From NCBI GenBank assembly GCA_963829585.1, contig CAWHJD010000001.1:186001-250000 (forward strand): 64,000 bases of DNA. The letters are read 5' to 3'. The stretch comes from Sva-07 sp963829585 (lineage in GTDB: Bacteria > Actinomycetota > Acidimicrobiia > Acidimicrobiales > Ilumatobacteraceae). The notes beneath the pieces were generated by a model. It saw nothing but the letters and a program-made list of their open reading frames with translations. It had not been told where the DNA came from and made no database searches. Both the position numbers and the translations under genes were made by a program. Positions 1 through 9,572 of the stretch are shown piece by piece. Positions within the stretch are counted from its first letter, which is position 1. Each line of letters opens with the position of its first letter.

Positions 1-56
1 TGCGTCCGCGGCAACCTCGTGAACGGAGTGTCTGACAACGCGACGGGTGCGACCAC

Positions 57-62
57 TAGCCT
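57..62 (+). promoter_or_regulatory. TAGCCT -10-like hexamer
   Basis: TAnnnT hexamer 9 bases upstream of a GTG at 72. It belongs to the recurring TAnnnT-before-start pattern of this window and supports the GTG at 72 over the in-frame TTG at 63, which would directly abut the hexamer. Confidence 0.45.
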
Positions 63-71
63 TTGCCGATC

Positions 72-1913
72 GTGAACGAGCGCACACCTGTTCCCCCCCG
101 ACACGCCCGTGTGCGCTCGCTGGTCCTCGTCGCGCTCGCGGCGATCGGGGTGATCCTGCTGACCCCCACAGCGGCCCTCGCCGAGAACTCGGTCGTCAGC
201 TCGTCACCCGCCGACGGCTCGTCGGTCGCCACGTCACCCGCGACGATCGAGATCACCTTCAGCGAAGAACTCGGCGAGGTCAACACCATCGCCGTGCAGT
301 GCGACGCCGAGCTCTACACCGTCGGCCCGCGACGCGTGAGCGACGACCGCCTGACGCTCGCCGCCGACGTGGTCGATCCGCTCCCCAAGGGCGACTGTGT
401 CGTCAGCTGGGGAGTCAGCGACGCCGAGGGACAGCCCAACGGGGCGGGGAACCTGTCGTTCCGGATCGAGAACGACCCGGCCACGGCCGAGACCACGACA
501 CCGGCCGACACGACACCCGACACGACGGACGCAGCCGGGCTCACCACTCCGTCCACCACGACCTCGAACGGCGATGTCGCCGAGCTGTCGAGCGTCGACT
601 CGGGCGAGGGCCCACTCTGGTTGGGCCGGCTCCTGTCGGTCCTCGGAGTCGCCGTACTCTTCGGTTCCCTCGTGCTCATCGCGGCAGCGTGGCCCGAAGG
701 AGTCGAGTACCTGCTCGCCGTCCGATTCATCCGAGCCACCTGGTTCGTGGCGTTCATCGGCACCCTGCTGTACGTCGCGGCGGCGACGGCGGCGGTCACC
801 GACACCAGCCTCGGAAGTGGCCTCAACCCGCTGAACTGGGTCGACCTGTTCAGCGCGGGCATTCCCGGCATCGCCGCGATCGCCCGTCTCCTGTTCGTCG
901 TGGCGAGCGCGTGGGTCGCGTTCCGACCCGATCGGGTCATCGACCCGGTCACCCAGATGGCGGCCCTGCTGATCCCGGGCCTCGCGACGGTCACCATCGG
1001 CCTCAGCCGGACCGACATGGATCTCGCCATCGTCGCCGTCCCCCTCTCGGTCATCCATGCGCTCGCCATGGCCATCTGGATCGGCGGCGTCGTGCTGCTG
1101 GCCCGGGTCGTGCTGGCCGGACCCGGCGAGGAGGATCTCGTGCATGCCGTGCGCGGTTTCGGGCGGCTCTCGACCGGGGCGATCGTGGTCACGATCGGCA
1201 CCGGCGTCGTGCAGATGATCGTGCTCGACGGGGGCAACCTGTTCGGGTCGTCACACGGACGCGTGGTGCTGCTCAAGACAGTGGTCGTCGCGTTCATGGT
1301 GTTCATCGCCATGTCGGCGCGTCAGTACGTCAACGCGAAGTTGCCTCGCACCAACGAGATGACGATCGCCACCGCCGACCGGCTCCGCCGAGCCTTCGGC
1401 GCGGAGGCCGCTGCCGGGCTGATCGTGCTCGCCCTCAGCGCGTGGCTGGTGACCCTCAGCCCACCGAACATCGACAGCACCACGTCGGTCGACTATGCGA
1501 TCGAGTTGCAGGTCGAGTCCCCCGAGGCCGACCTCGACGTGACGGTGAAGTTCACCAGCAACGTGGTCGGCCTGTCGGGAATGTGGGTGGAGGTCGACGC
1601 GCCGGAGACGGATCTGTCCGGCCTCGAGATCGTGATGACCGCGCCGCCCAACGACGTCGTCGGGACCATCACCCAGCCCGTCCCGCTGACCGGCCCCGGC
1701 GTCGGCGTGGTTCCGCCGGAGCAGGGCATCCCGTTCTCCGTCGCCGGCGACTGGACGCTGACGCTCAACGCGGTCACCGCCAACGGCGTGTTCAACAGCG
1801 ACCCTCAGATCTTCACCATCCTGAACCCCGACGGCTCGGTGCCGACGACGCAGTTGACGACCCCTCCCGTCGTCACCGTGACGATCCCGCCGACCACCAC
1901 GCCCGACGGCTGA
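72..1913 (+). CDS. CopC/CopD-type membrane protein
   Basis: About 613 residues. A signal peptide ends near ALAEN, followed by a CopC-like beta domain (SSSPADG motif), a Thr/Ser/Pro-rich linker, a CopD-like block of about eight membrane segments (residues roughly 190-480) and an exported C-terminal beta domain. CopC/CopD (YcnJ-type) proteins normally take part in copper binding and uptake. Here the two usual CopC histidines are missing: the AHA after the signal peptide is AEN, and the DGHP-like motif reads EGQP. Copper binding by the CopC domain is therefore doubtful. The fold assignment is firm, the substrate is not. A TTG at 63 is an alternative in-frame start. Confidence 0.8.
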   Translation: MNERTPVPPRHARVRSLVLVALAAIGVILLTPTAALAENSVVSSSPADGSSVATSPATIEITFSEELGEVNTIAVQCDAELYTVGPRRVSDDRLTLAADVVDPLPKGDCVVSWGVSDAEGQPNGAGNLSFRIENDPATAETTTPADTTPDTTDAAGLTTPSTTTSNGDVAELSSVDSGEGPLWLGRLLSVLGVAVLFGSLVLIAAAWPEGVEYLLAVRFIRATWFVAFIGTLLYVAAATAAVTDTSLGSGLNPLNWVDLFSAGIPGIAAIARLLFVVASAWVAFRPDRVIDPVTQMAALLIPGLATVTIGLSRTDMDLAIVAVPLSVIHALAMAIWIGGVVLLARVVLAGPGEEDLVHAVRGFGRLSTGAIVVTIGTGVVQMIVLDGGNLFGSSHGRVVLLKTVVVAFMVFIAMSARQYVNAKLPRTNEMTIATADRLRRAFGAEAAAGLIVLALSAWLVTLSPPNIDSTTSVDYAIELQVESPEADLDVTVKFTSNVVGLSGMWVEVDAPETDLSGLEIVMTAPPNDVVGTITQPVPLTGPGVGVVPPEQGIPFSVAGDWTLTLNAVTANGVFNSDPQIFTILNPDGSVPTTQLTTPPVVTVTIPPTTTPDG

Positions 1914-1920
1914 CCCGACG

Positions 1921-3042
1921 TCACTCGTGGCGTGTGACTCCATGGGTGACGAAGTCCTGGAAGGAGACGGGTTCGGCGACGTCGAGTTGGTCGTAGGTGC
2001 ACGATTCGGGTGTCCGGTCGGGTCGCCAGCGGAGCAGGCTGACGCCGTGTCGGAACCGACGACCTTCGAGCTGACCGAACGACACCTCGGCGACGAGCCC
2101 CATCCGGATCGGGACGAACGACAGGTCCTTGCCGGCGTTCCAGCGACTCCCGCCACTCGTCGCCGCCCCGGCGGCGTCGCCGTCCCACTCGGCCCACTCC
2201 CGCCACGGGTGGCCCTCGAGCGCGTCGTGGGTCCGTGGCTCGAGTTCGGCCAGCAGTTCGGCCCGTCGTTTCGCCGAGAACGACGCAGCGACCCCGACGG
2301 AGTGCATGTCGCCGTTCTCGTCGAACAGACCGAGCAGGAGCGATCCGACCCCGTTGCCGTCCTTGTGGATCCGGTAGCCGGCCACTGCGCAGTCGGCCGT
2401 TCGCTGGTGTTTGACCTTGGCGAGCGCCCGCTTGCCGGGCTGATAGGTGCCGTCGAGTGGCTTGGCGACCACTCCGTCGAGCCCTGCGCCCTCGAAGCGG
2501 TGGAACCAGTCGTCCGCCACGGCACGGTCGGTCGTCGCCGGCGTCACGTGGACGACCTCGTTCGCGGTCAGCGCCTCGACGAGCGCGGCTCGACGCTCGA
2601 GCATCGGCTCGTCGAGGAGTGACGTGTCGCCGAGGGCCAACAGGTCGAAGGCCACGAATGCCGCCGGGGTCTCGGCGGCGAGCCGGCTGATACGCGACTC
2701 CGCCGGGTGGATCCGCTGGAGCAACGCATCGAAGTCGAGGCCGACACCCGAGCCGCCGGCAACGACGATCTCACCGTCGACGACACAACGATCCGGCAAT
2801 GCCGCACGGAGCGGCTCGGTGAGTTCGGGGAAGTACCGGCCGAGCGGACGCAGCTTGCGGGAGATGAGTTCGAGCCGATCACCGTCACGGAACACGATGC
2901 ATCGGAAACCGTCCCACTTGGGCTCGAAGAGCCACCCGTCGCCCTCGGGGATCGAACGGGCGAGCTTGGCGAGCATCGGCTCCAGCGGCGGCTGGAACGG
3001 CAGGTTCATCGGCGGAGGTGGATCGGACGACGGAGCAGGCAT
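1921..3042 (-). CDS. ligC: ATP-dependent DNA ligase, LigC type
   Basis: About 373 residues. The N-terminus (LPFQPP.EPMLAK) and the nucleotidyltransferase motif EPKWDGFR, with adenylated Lys near residue 42, match the mycobacterial LigC family. An OB-fold domain follows with the RPDRTPESC region near the end. LigC ligases seal nicks with ATP and act in short-patch base-excision repair or as backups to NAD-dependent LigA. No polymerase or nuclease domain is fused, so this is not LigD. The start at 3042 is preceded by GGGAGG; an ATG at 3009 (MNLPFQ) is a possible shorter start. The gene is divergent from the carboxylase gene starting at 3100. Confidence 0.88.
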   Translation of the reverse strand: MPAPSSDPPPPMNLPFQPPLEPMLAKLARSIPEGDGWLFEPKWDGFRCIVFRDGDRLELISRKLRPLGRYFPELTEPLRAALPDRCVVDGEIVVAGGSGVGLDFDALLQRIHPAESRISRLAAETPAAFVAFDLLALGDTSLLDEPMLERRAALVEALTANEVVHVTPATTDRAVADDWFHRFEGAGLDGVVAKPLDGTYQPGKRALAKVKHQRTADCAVAGYRIHKDGNGVGSLLLGLFDENGDMHSVGVAASFSAKRRAELLAELEPRTHDALEGHPWREWAEWDGDAAGAATSGGSRWNAGKDLSFVPIRMGLVAEVSFGQLEGRRFRHGVSLLRWRPDRTPESCTYDQLDVAEPVSFQDFVTHGVTRHE

Positions 3043-3086
3043 TGCCTCCCAGTCTTGTCGATCTCCCCGACCGAGCCGACAGCCAC

Positions 3087-3092
3087 TAACTT
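3087..3092 (+). promoter_or_regulatory. TAACTT -10-like hexamer
   Basis: TAnnnT hexamer exactly 7 bases before the GTG at 3100. It places transcription start at or next to the GTG, so the carboxylase gene is probably leaderless. Confidence 0.5.
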
Positions 3093-3099
3093 CGCCAGG

Positions 3100-4653
<1,554 letters not shown>

Positions 4654-4666
4654 CACGCTGGGATCG

Positions 4667-5513
4667 ATGAGCGACGCCAGCTCGATCCCCGGCCAACCGT
4701 CCTTGCCCGGATCGCCGCCGCCCCCACCTCCCCCATCCGCTGTACCACCTCCACCACCGCCCGGATCAGCGGTGCGACCACCGCCCCCGCCGCCGCCTGC
4801 GTCGGCGGTGCCACCACCACCGCCGCCATGCCGCTGCCGTGGTCGCGCCGCCACCGCCGAGCGCAGCGCCACCGACCACCGGCGGGCCGATGCCGTCCGG
4901 CCATGACGACGAACTCGCGGCGCTGCTGGCACGGATCGACGAGGAAGGCGACATCAGCGCGCCCCCTGTCGGTGCGGAGCTGACCAAACCGACCGACGTG
5001 GTCCGACCCGAGCGTGCCAGGGCCGCCGTCATCGAGACCGAGGGAGGCATCGACTTCGACCCGGTGTTCGCCTCGTTCGGGGCGCGCGCCGTCGGTCTGT
5101 TGGTCGACCTGGCGATCCTCACGCTCCTGCTCGTCCCGGGCATCGCGCTGATCGCGGCGGGATCGACGCCACTCGTCCTCCTCGGTCTCGCCACGCTGGT
5201 CGCAGGTTTCATCGTCGGGACCGTGCTGTACACGCGAGCGATCACCTCGACGGGCCAGTCCCTCGGAAACCGCGTGGCCGGGACCAAGGTGGTCGATGCC
5301 CGCAACGGTCGCTGCATCGCGTCGGGCGAGGCGGGGTTGCGCTACGTCCTGCGGTTCACCGTCTCGATCATCCTGTTCATCGGATTCCTCGTCGCGTTCG
5401 CCGATCCCCAGCGCCGCACGTTCCACGACAAGATCGCCGGCACGGTGGTCACCCGACCGGCGCGTCAGTCGTGGTCGATCGACGACGAGGTCACGGCCCC
5501 CCCGAGGGCCTAA
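4667..5513 (+). pseudogene. Proline-rich RDD-family membrane protein, frameshifted
   Basis: The start at 4667 opens a frame of poly-proline blocks (SAVPPPPPPGSAV repeats) that ends at 4906. The RDD-domain frame becomes clear from about 4839 (VAPPPPSAAPPTTGG) and runs to 5513. Both belong to one protein laid out like the next RDD gene. Skipping one base near 4826-4832 joins them. The RDD domain has two to three membrane segments, an early SFGARAVGLLVDL and the GTKVVDARNG motif; these proteins are poorly characterised and often associated with transport. The shift lies in a GC-rich repeat, where sequence error or slippage is easy. A shorter real start at GTG 4839 or ATG 4893 is the alternative. 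Confidence 0.65.
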
Positions 5514-5516
5514 CGT
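5511..5516 (+). promoter_or_regulatory. TAACGT -10-like hexamer
   Basis: TAnnnT hexamer overlapping the stop of the preceding RDD gene and exactly 7 bases before ATG 5524. It favours 5524 over the in-frame GTG 5515 and ATG 5518. Confidence 0.5.
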
Positions 5517-5523
5517 GATGTCG

Positions 5524-5730
5524 ATGTCCGACACCGCCAACGTCCAGACCTCCGTTCGGCCCCTGCCGACCGACGAGGAGTGCGTGGCGATCATGGCTGC
5601 CACCGAGGCACTCTGGCCACGAGCGGTGGTCAACGGGCCGGCCTCGCCGGCCCGGAACCACGTCTGGCGGTTCAGCGGTCGCTGGTGGTCACGTCCGGTG
5701 CCGGCGCGCCGCGACCGCCCCTACCGCTGA
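5524..5730 (+). CDS. Acyl-CoA carboxylase epsilon-like subunit
   Basis: Short protein of about 68 residues: an N-terminal helix region (PLPTDEECVAIMAATEALWPR) and a tail with WRFSGRWWSRP. This is the size and pattern of actinobacterial acyl-CoA carboxylase epsilon subunits, which hold alpha and beta subunits together and raise activity. The carboxylase beta gene lies 0.9 kb upstream on the same strand. ATG 5524 is chosen because of the TAACGT hexamer. The family is weakly conserved, so the assignment rests on size, the Trp-rich tail and context. Confidence 0.65.
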   Translation: MSDTANVQTSVRPLPTDEECVAIMAATEALWPRAVVNGPASPARNHVWRFSGRWWSRPVPARRDRPYR

Positions 5731-5747
5731 TCTGGCACACTCGCGTC

Positions 5748-6410
5748 ATGGAGATGCCACCGCCACCTGGTCCGCCGCCGCCACCGCCGCCACCGCCACC
5801 GGGGTTCGGGTCGACTCCGCCACCGCAGGACGGAGCAGCGCCGGTGATCCCTCCGCCGCCCTACGGAACAACAGCCACGGCACCGGGCTACCCGCCGTCG
5901 TACCAGCAGCTGTCGATGGTCGGCGGTGAACGCGCCGGCTTCGGAACGCGGCTCGGCGCCTGGTTGCTCGATGGGCTGCTCTACGGGCTGCTGAGCATGG
6001 TGTTCGTCGTGCCGGGTGTCGCGCTCATGGCGTCGGCCTTCAACGACTGTGACTGGGTCGAGACGAGCCAGGATTCCTGGGAGGTCTTCTGCCCGCCGGG
6101 CGAGCCCGACGGTGGTGCCATCGCCGCCGGCATCGTGCTCATCGTGATCGGGATACTCGTCGTGATGTTCCTGTACGTCCGGGCGATGGGCAGGACCGGC
6201 CAGACCTGGGGGGCTCGCATCGTGGGCGTGAAGGTCGTCGACGAGCGCACCGGCTCGCCGATCGGGTTCGGCCGGGCACTCGGTCGCAGCCTCTTCGCCA
6301 GCGTCATCTCCGCCAACGTCTTCTACCTCGGCTACCTGTGGATGCTGTGGGACGACAAGAAGCAGACCTGGCAGGACAAGGTCGTCAACTCGGTCGTCGT
6401 CAAGACCTGA
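5748..6410 (+). CDS. Proline-rich RDD-family membrane protein
   Basis: About 220 residues. The first 45 residues are mostly proline (runs of ten), followed by an RDD domain from about residue 60: GFGTRLGAWLLDGLLYG, three or four membrane segments and VGVKVVDERTGSPIGFGRALGRS. A loop carries two cysteines (DCDWVE and VFCPPG). Function unknown; RDD proteins are small integral membrane proteins of uncertain role. It resembles the frameshifted gene at 4667, so the two are probably paralogues on either side of the carboxylase epsilon-like gene. Its stop overlaps the next start (TGATG), implying coupled translation. Confidence 0.8.
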   Translation: MEMPPPPGPPPPPPPPPPGFGSTPPPQDGAAPVIPPPPYGTTATAPGYPPSYQQLSMVGGERAGFGTRLGAWLLDGLLYGLLSMVFVVPGVALMASAFNDCDWVETSQDSWEVFCPPGEPDGGAIAAGIVLIVIGILVVMFLYVRAMGRTGQTWGARIVGVKVVDERTGSPIGFGRALGRSLFASVISANVFYLGYLWMLWDDKKQTWQDKVVNSVVVKT

Positions 6411-7420
6411 TGGATGTCACGACGGTCGCCGACGATCTCGTCGTCGTCCACGACGGTCTCGAGGTGCGCCGCTACGACGGCCTGGCCGGCAGTACCGTCC
6501 ACGACCTCGACGGTGTGTCGGTCCGCACGCTCGCCCGGCCGGCCGGCGAACTGCTGTGCCGGTTCGCGACCGTGAACGACGTGCACTTCGGTGAACTCGA
6601 GGCCGGGAGGATCGACGATCTGACCGACGGACCGATCCGCCGAGCCGAGCCGGGAGCGGAGCCGTACCCCGAAGTGATGAACCGCGCGGCCGTCAGCGAG
6701 ATGGCGGCGATCGAGCCGGCGGCGGTCATCGTGAAGGGCGATCTCTCACAGGACGGGACACCCGAGGAATGGGCCGCGTTCGAGGAGTGCTATCGCACAC
6801 CCCTCGGCGACCGGCTGCACGTGGTGCGCGGCAACCACGACGCGTACCGCCATCAAGGTGAGTACGCCGGCGACCAGTGGATCGAATTGCCCGGCCTCGC
6901 CGTGGCGTTGCTCGACACCGCGATCCCCGGCGCGACCACGGGTTCGATCTCCACCGAGCAGCTCGAGTGGCTCGACGACCACTGCGCCGGCACGGACCGG
7001 CCCGTGTTCGTGATGGGCCACCACCAGCAGTGGATCGGCGGCGGGGCCCACGCGAAGCGCAGCGACGACTACTTCGGCCTGCACCCCGACGCGAGCGACG
7101 GACTCGACGAGGTGGCGGCACGTCGAGCCGCGGTGATCGCCTACGCAGCGGGCCACACCCATCGCCACCGGGTCCGACCGATGAGCCGATCGGGGATCCC
7201 GTCGATCGAGATCGGATGCACCAAGGACTTCCCGGGCACATGGGCCGAGTACCGGGTCCACGAGGGCGGCGTGATGCAGGTGGTGCACCGCATGTCGACA
7301 CCCGAGGCGCTGGCGTGGAGCGAATCGTGCCGACACCTGTACAGCGACTTCGGCATCGACTACGAGACCTACGCGCTCGGAACCCTCGCCGATCGCTGCT
7401 TCACCATCCCCGTGCGCTGA
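6410..7420 (+). CDS. Calcineurin-like metallophosphoesterase
   Basis: About 336 residues. The metal-binding motifs of the family are all present in order: NDVHFGE, GDLSQDG, RGNHDAY, MGHHQQW and AGHTHRH. These proteins use a two-metal centre to hydrolyse phosphomono- or diesters; class III cyclic-nucleotide phosphodiesterases are the nearest recognisable group, but the substrate cannot be read from sequence. About 55 residues precede the catalytic domain. The ATG overlaps the stop of the RDD gene, so the longer open frame from 6338 is not used. No signal peptide is visible; likely cytoplasmic. Confidence 0.85.
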   Translation: MDVTTVADDLVVVHDGLEVRRYDGLAGSTVHDLDGVSVRTLARPAGELLCRFATVNDVHFGELEAGRIDDLTDGPIRRAEPGAEPYPEVMNRAAVSEMAAIEPAAVIVKGDLSQDGTPEEWAAFEECYRTPLGDRLHVVRGNHDAYRHQGEYAGDQWIELPGLAVALLDTAIPGATTGSISTEQLEWLDDHCAGTDRPVFVMGHHQQWIGGGAHAKRSDDYFGLHPDASDGLDEVAARRAAVIAYAAGHTHRHRVRPMSRSGIPSIEIGCTKDFPGTWAEYRVHEGGVMQVVHRMSTPEALAWSESCRHLYSDFGIDYETYALGTLADRCFTIPVR

Positions 7421-7477
7421 CCGCGTGGCGACGGCCGAGTTGTCAAGTTCCGGCCCGAACGATCAGACTCTCGCCCG

Positions 7478-8086
7478 ATGTCCATCGCCCTGACTCAGCC
7501 CGCTCCGACAACGCTCCTCGACCTGATTCACCGGTCCCGCGTTCGAGACGTCGTCGCCGTCGTCGGATTCGCGCTGTTCACAGCGCTCGCGGCACAGATC
7601 TCGATCCCGCTCGGCTTCACGCCGGTGCCCATCACGGGCCAGACATTCGCCGTGTTGTTGGCCGGTGGCGTGCTCGGCGCGAACCGCGGAGCCCTCTCGA
7701 TGGGGCTCTACGTGGCGCTCGGAGCGATCGGGCTGCCGTTCTACGCCGACGGTGCCGGAGGCTGGACCATCGCAACGGGAGCCACCGCCGGCTATCTCGT
7801 CGGATTCATCGTGGCCGCGTTCGTGGTCGGCAAGATGGCCGAACACGGCCAGGACCGCAAGCTGTCGACGTCGCTGCCGGCGTTCGTCGCCGGGTCGCTG
7901 ATCATCTACGGCTTCGGGGCTGCCTGGTTGGCCTACGACCTCGGGCTGCCGCTCACCGCCGCAGCCGGTGAGCCGAGCGCCATCTCACTGGGCGTGGCGC
8001 CGTTCCTCGTGGGCGACGTGTTGAAGGCCCTCCTCGCCGGCGCCGTGCTGCCCGCGGCGTGGATCCTCGCCGAAGAACGCCGATAG
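7478..8086 (+). CDS. bioY: Biotin transporter BioY
   Basis: 202 residues with about six membrane segments and the BioY signature (ISIPLGFTPVPITGQTF, then GGVLGANRGALSM). BioY is the substrate-binding S component of an ECF-type biotin importer; EcfA and EcfT are not adjacent and may be encoded elsewhere. The context fits: a biotin-dependent carboxylase beta subunit lies a few genes upstream. A possible promoter precedes it (TTGTCA near 7439 and CAGACT at 7464). A duplicated hairpin follows the gene at 8097. Confidence 0.92.
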   Translation: MSIALTQPAPTTLLDLIHRSRVRDVVAVVGFALFTALAAQISIPLGFTPVPITGQTFAVLLAGGVLGANRGALSMGLYVALGAIGLPFYADGAGGWTIATGATAGYLVGFIVAAFVVGKMAEHGQDRKLSTSLPAFVAGSLIIYGFGAAWLAYDLGLPLTAAAGEPSAISLGVAPFLVGDVLKALLAGAVLPAAWILAEERR

Positions 8087-8096
8087 CCCCGCCGAG

Positions 8097-8164
8097 CCGG
8101 TCTTTCGGGGTCGGGTCCGGAAAGACCGGGCCGGTCTTTCGGGGTCGGGTCCGGAAAGACCGGG
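8097..8164 (+). repeat. Perfect 34-bp tandem duplication, each unit a hairpin
   Basis: Two identical 34-base units (8097-8130 and 8131-8164). Each has a 10-bp perfect stem, CCGGTCTTTC paired with GAAAGACCGG, around a G-rich loop. It lies between bioY and rmuC. It could serve as a transcription terminator for bioY or be a small palindromic repeat that duplicated in place. No T-run follows, so it is not a textbook intrinsic terminator. Confidence 0.85.
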
Positions 8165-8195
8165 GCCATCCGCGAACTCCGTGACACCCCCTTGC

Positions 8196-8201
8196 CATAG
8201 T
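8196..8201 (+). promoter_or_regulatory. CATAGT -10-like hexamer
   Basis: One mismatch to TATAGT, 7 bases before ATG 8209; probable leaderless promoter of rmuC. Confidence 0.4.
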
Positions 8202-8208
8202 TGACGGC

Positions 8209-9513
8209 ATGGACATCGTCGTGTTGTTGATCGCCGTGGTGCTGGCCGTCGGGGCCGCCCTGGGCGGCTACCTGTTCGCCACCCGGCGCGCCGAAGCCGA
8301 TCTCGCAGCGCGTGACGCGGATCGGGCCGCCACCACCGATGGTGTGCAGCTCGCCGTCGAGGCCGCCGTGCAACAGGCAGTGGCGCAGGTGCGCGATCAG
8401 GCGGTCGCCGAACGCGACGCGGCGGTCGCGGCGGCCCTGGAACAGACCGCCATCTTGCAGCGCGAGCAGTTCGGCGCGCTCGCACTGGCCGCGCGAGAGC
8501 AGACCAACTCCGACCTCTCGGCGAAGAAGGACGTCATCGATGCCCGCCTCGACCAGGTGCACGCCGAGATGCGTACCGAACTCACGAAGCTGAGCGAGAT
8601 GGTCACGACGCTCGGGCGATCGAGCGCCGAGAACTTCGGGCAGGTCACGTCGTCGCTGGCCGCGCACGCCGAGATCGCCAACACGCTCGCCGACTCCACC
8701 CGGGCACTGCGTGAGGCGCTCGCCAATCCGCAGGCCCGCGGCAACTGGGGCGAACGGATGGCCGAGGACGTGCTGCGCCTCGCCGGATTCCAGGAGAACC
8801 TCAACTACGTCAAGCAGACCCAGATCGAGGGCGGCACCGGTCGCCCCGACTACACGTTCCCCATGCCGAAGGGCCATGCCCTCTACATGGACGTCAAGTT
8901 CCCCATGGCGTCCTACCTGCGCTATCTCGAGGTCGACACCAACGCCGAGCGCGAGGTCCACCTCAAGCGGTTCCTGCAAGACGTCCGCCTGCGGGTCAAG
9001 GAGCTCGCCAAGCGTGACTACTCGGGCGAGAGCGACCAGCCGTCCGTCGACTACGTCCTGCTCTTCATCCCCAATGAACAGCTCACCGGATTCATCCACG
9101 AGCACGACGCGGCGTTGCTCGACGAAGCGATGGGCCAGAAGGTGGTGCTCTGCTCGCCGCTCACGCTGTTCGCGTTCCTCGGCGTGATCCGCCAGGCATT
9201 CGACAACTTCATGATCGAGCAGACGAGCGACGAGATCCTCCAGCTGCTCGGCACGTTCTCGGCACAGTGGCGCAAGTACAACGAGCAGGTCGACTCGGTC
9301 AAGAAGAAGTTCGATCAGGTCGATCGGGCCTTCGAACAGCTCACCGGTCCCCGGCGACGTCAGCTCGAGCGGCCGTTGCGCCAACTCGACGAACTGCGCC
9401 TGCAACGCAACCTCCCCGTCGACGGGGAACTCTTCGCGACCATCGATCCCGATGCCGCCGATGACGACACCGAGACGCCACCCGGCGGCACGATCAGGAT
9501 GCTCGGCGCGTGA
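8209..9513 (+). CDS. rmuC: RmuC-family DNA recombination protein
   Basis: 434 residues: an N-terminal membrane anchor (residues 2-22), a long alanine-rich coiled coil to about 180, then the RmuC domain (RGNWGERMAEDVLR, RPDYTFPMP, MDVKFPM, DYVLLFIPNE). E. coli RmuC limits rearrangements at short inverted repeats and is predicted to contain a restriction-like nuclease fold; its biochemical role is not settled. The gene is followed by exonuclease VII, giving a short DNA-metabolism block. The start at 8209 is supported by CATAGT 7 bases upstream. Confidence 0.9.
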   Translation: MDIVVLLIAVVLAVGAALGGYLFATRRAEADLAARDADRAATTDGVQLAVEAAVQQAVAQVRDQAVAERDAAVAAALEQTAILQREQFGALALAAREQTNSDLSAKKDVIDARLDQVHAEMRTELTKLSEMVTTLGRSSAENFGQVTSSLAAHAEIANTLADSTRALREALANPQARGNWGERMAEDVLRLAGFQENLNYVKQTQIEGGTGRPDYTFPMPKGHALYMDVKFPMASYLRYLEVDTNAEREVHLKRFLQDVRLRVKELAKRDYSGESDQPSVDYVLLFIPNEQLTGFIHEHDAALLDEAMGQKVVLCSPLTLFAFLGVIRQAFDNFMIEQTSDEILQLLGTFSAQWRKYNEQVDSVKKKFDQVDRAFEQLTGPRRRQLERPLRQLDELRLQRNLPVDGELFATIDPDAADDDTETPPGGTIRMLGA

Positions 9514-9572
9514 TGCCACCGATCATCCGGTCGAGCACCCGCATGGCGGCACCGCCTGATTGAATCTGGCCC

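Noticed and set aside
234..1312. Long antisense frames opposite the CopC/CopD gene and similar long frames elsewhere
   Set aside because: GC-rich DNA gives long open antisense frames. Their translations are Arg/Asp/His-rich without motifs, and the opposite strand encodes a clear protein family.
8097..8164. Possible mini CRISPR array
   Set aside because: Only two units and no spacer between them; each unit is a full hairpin and no cas genes are near. It is a tandem duplication.
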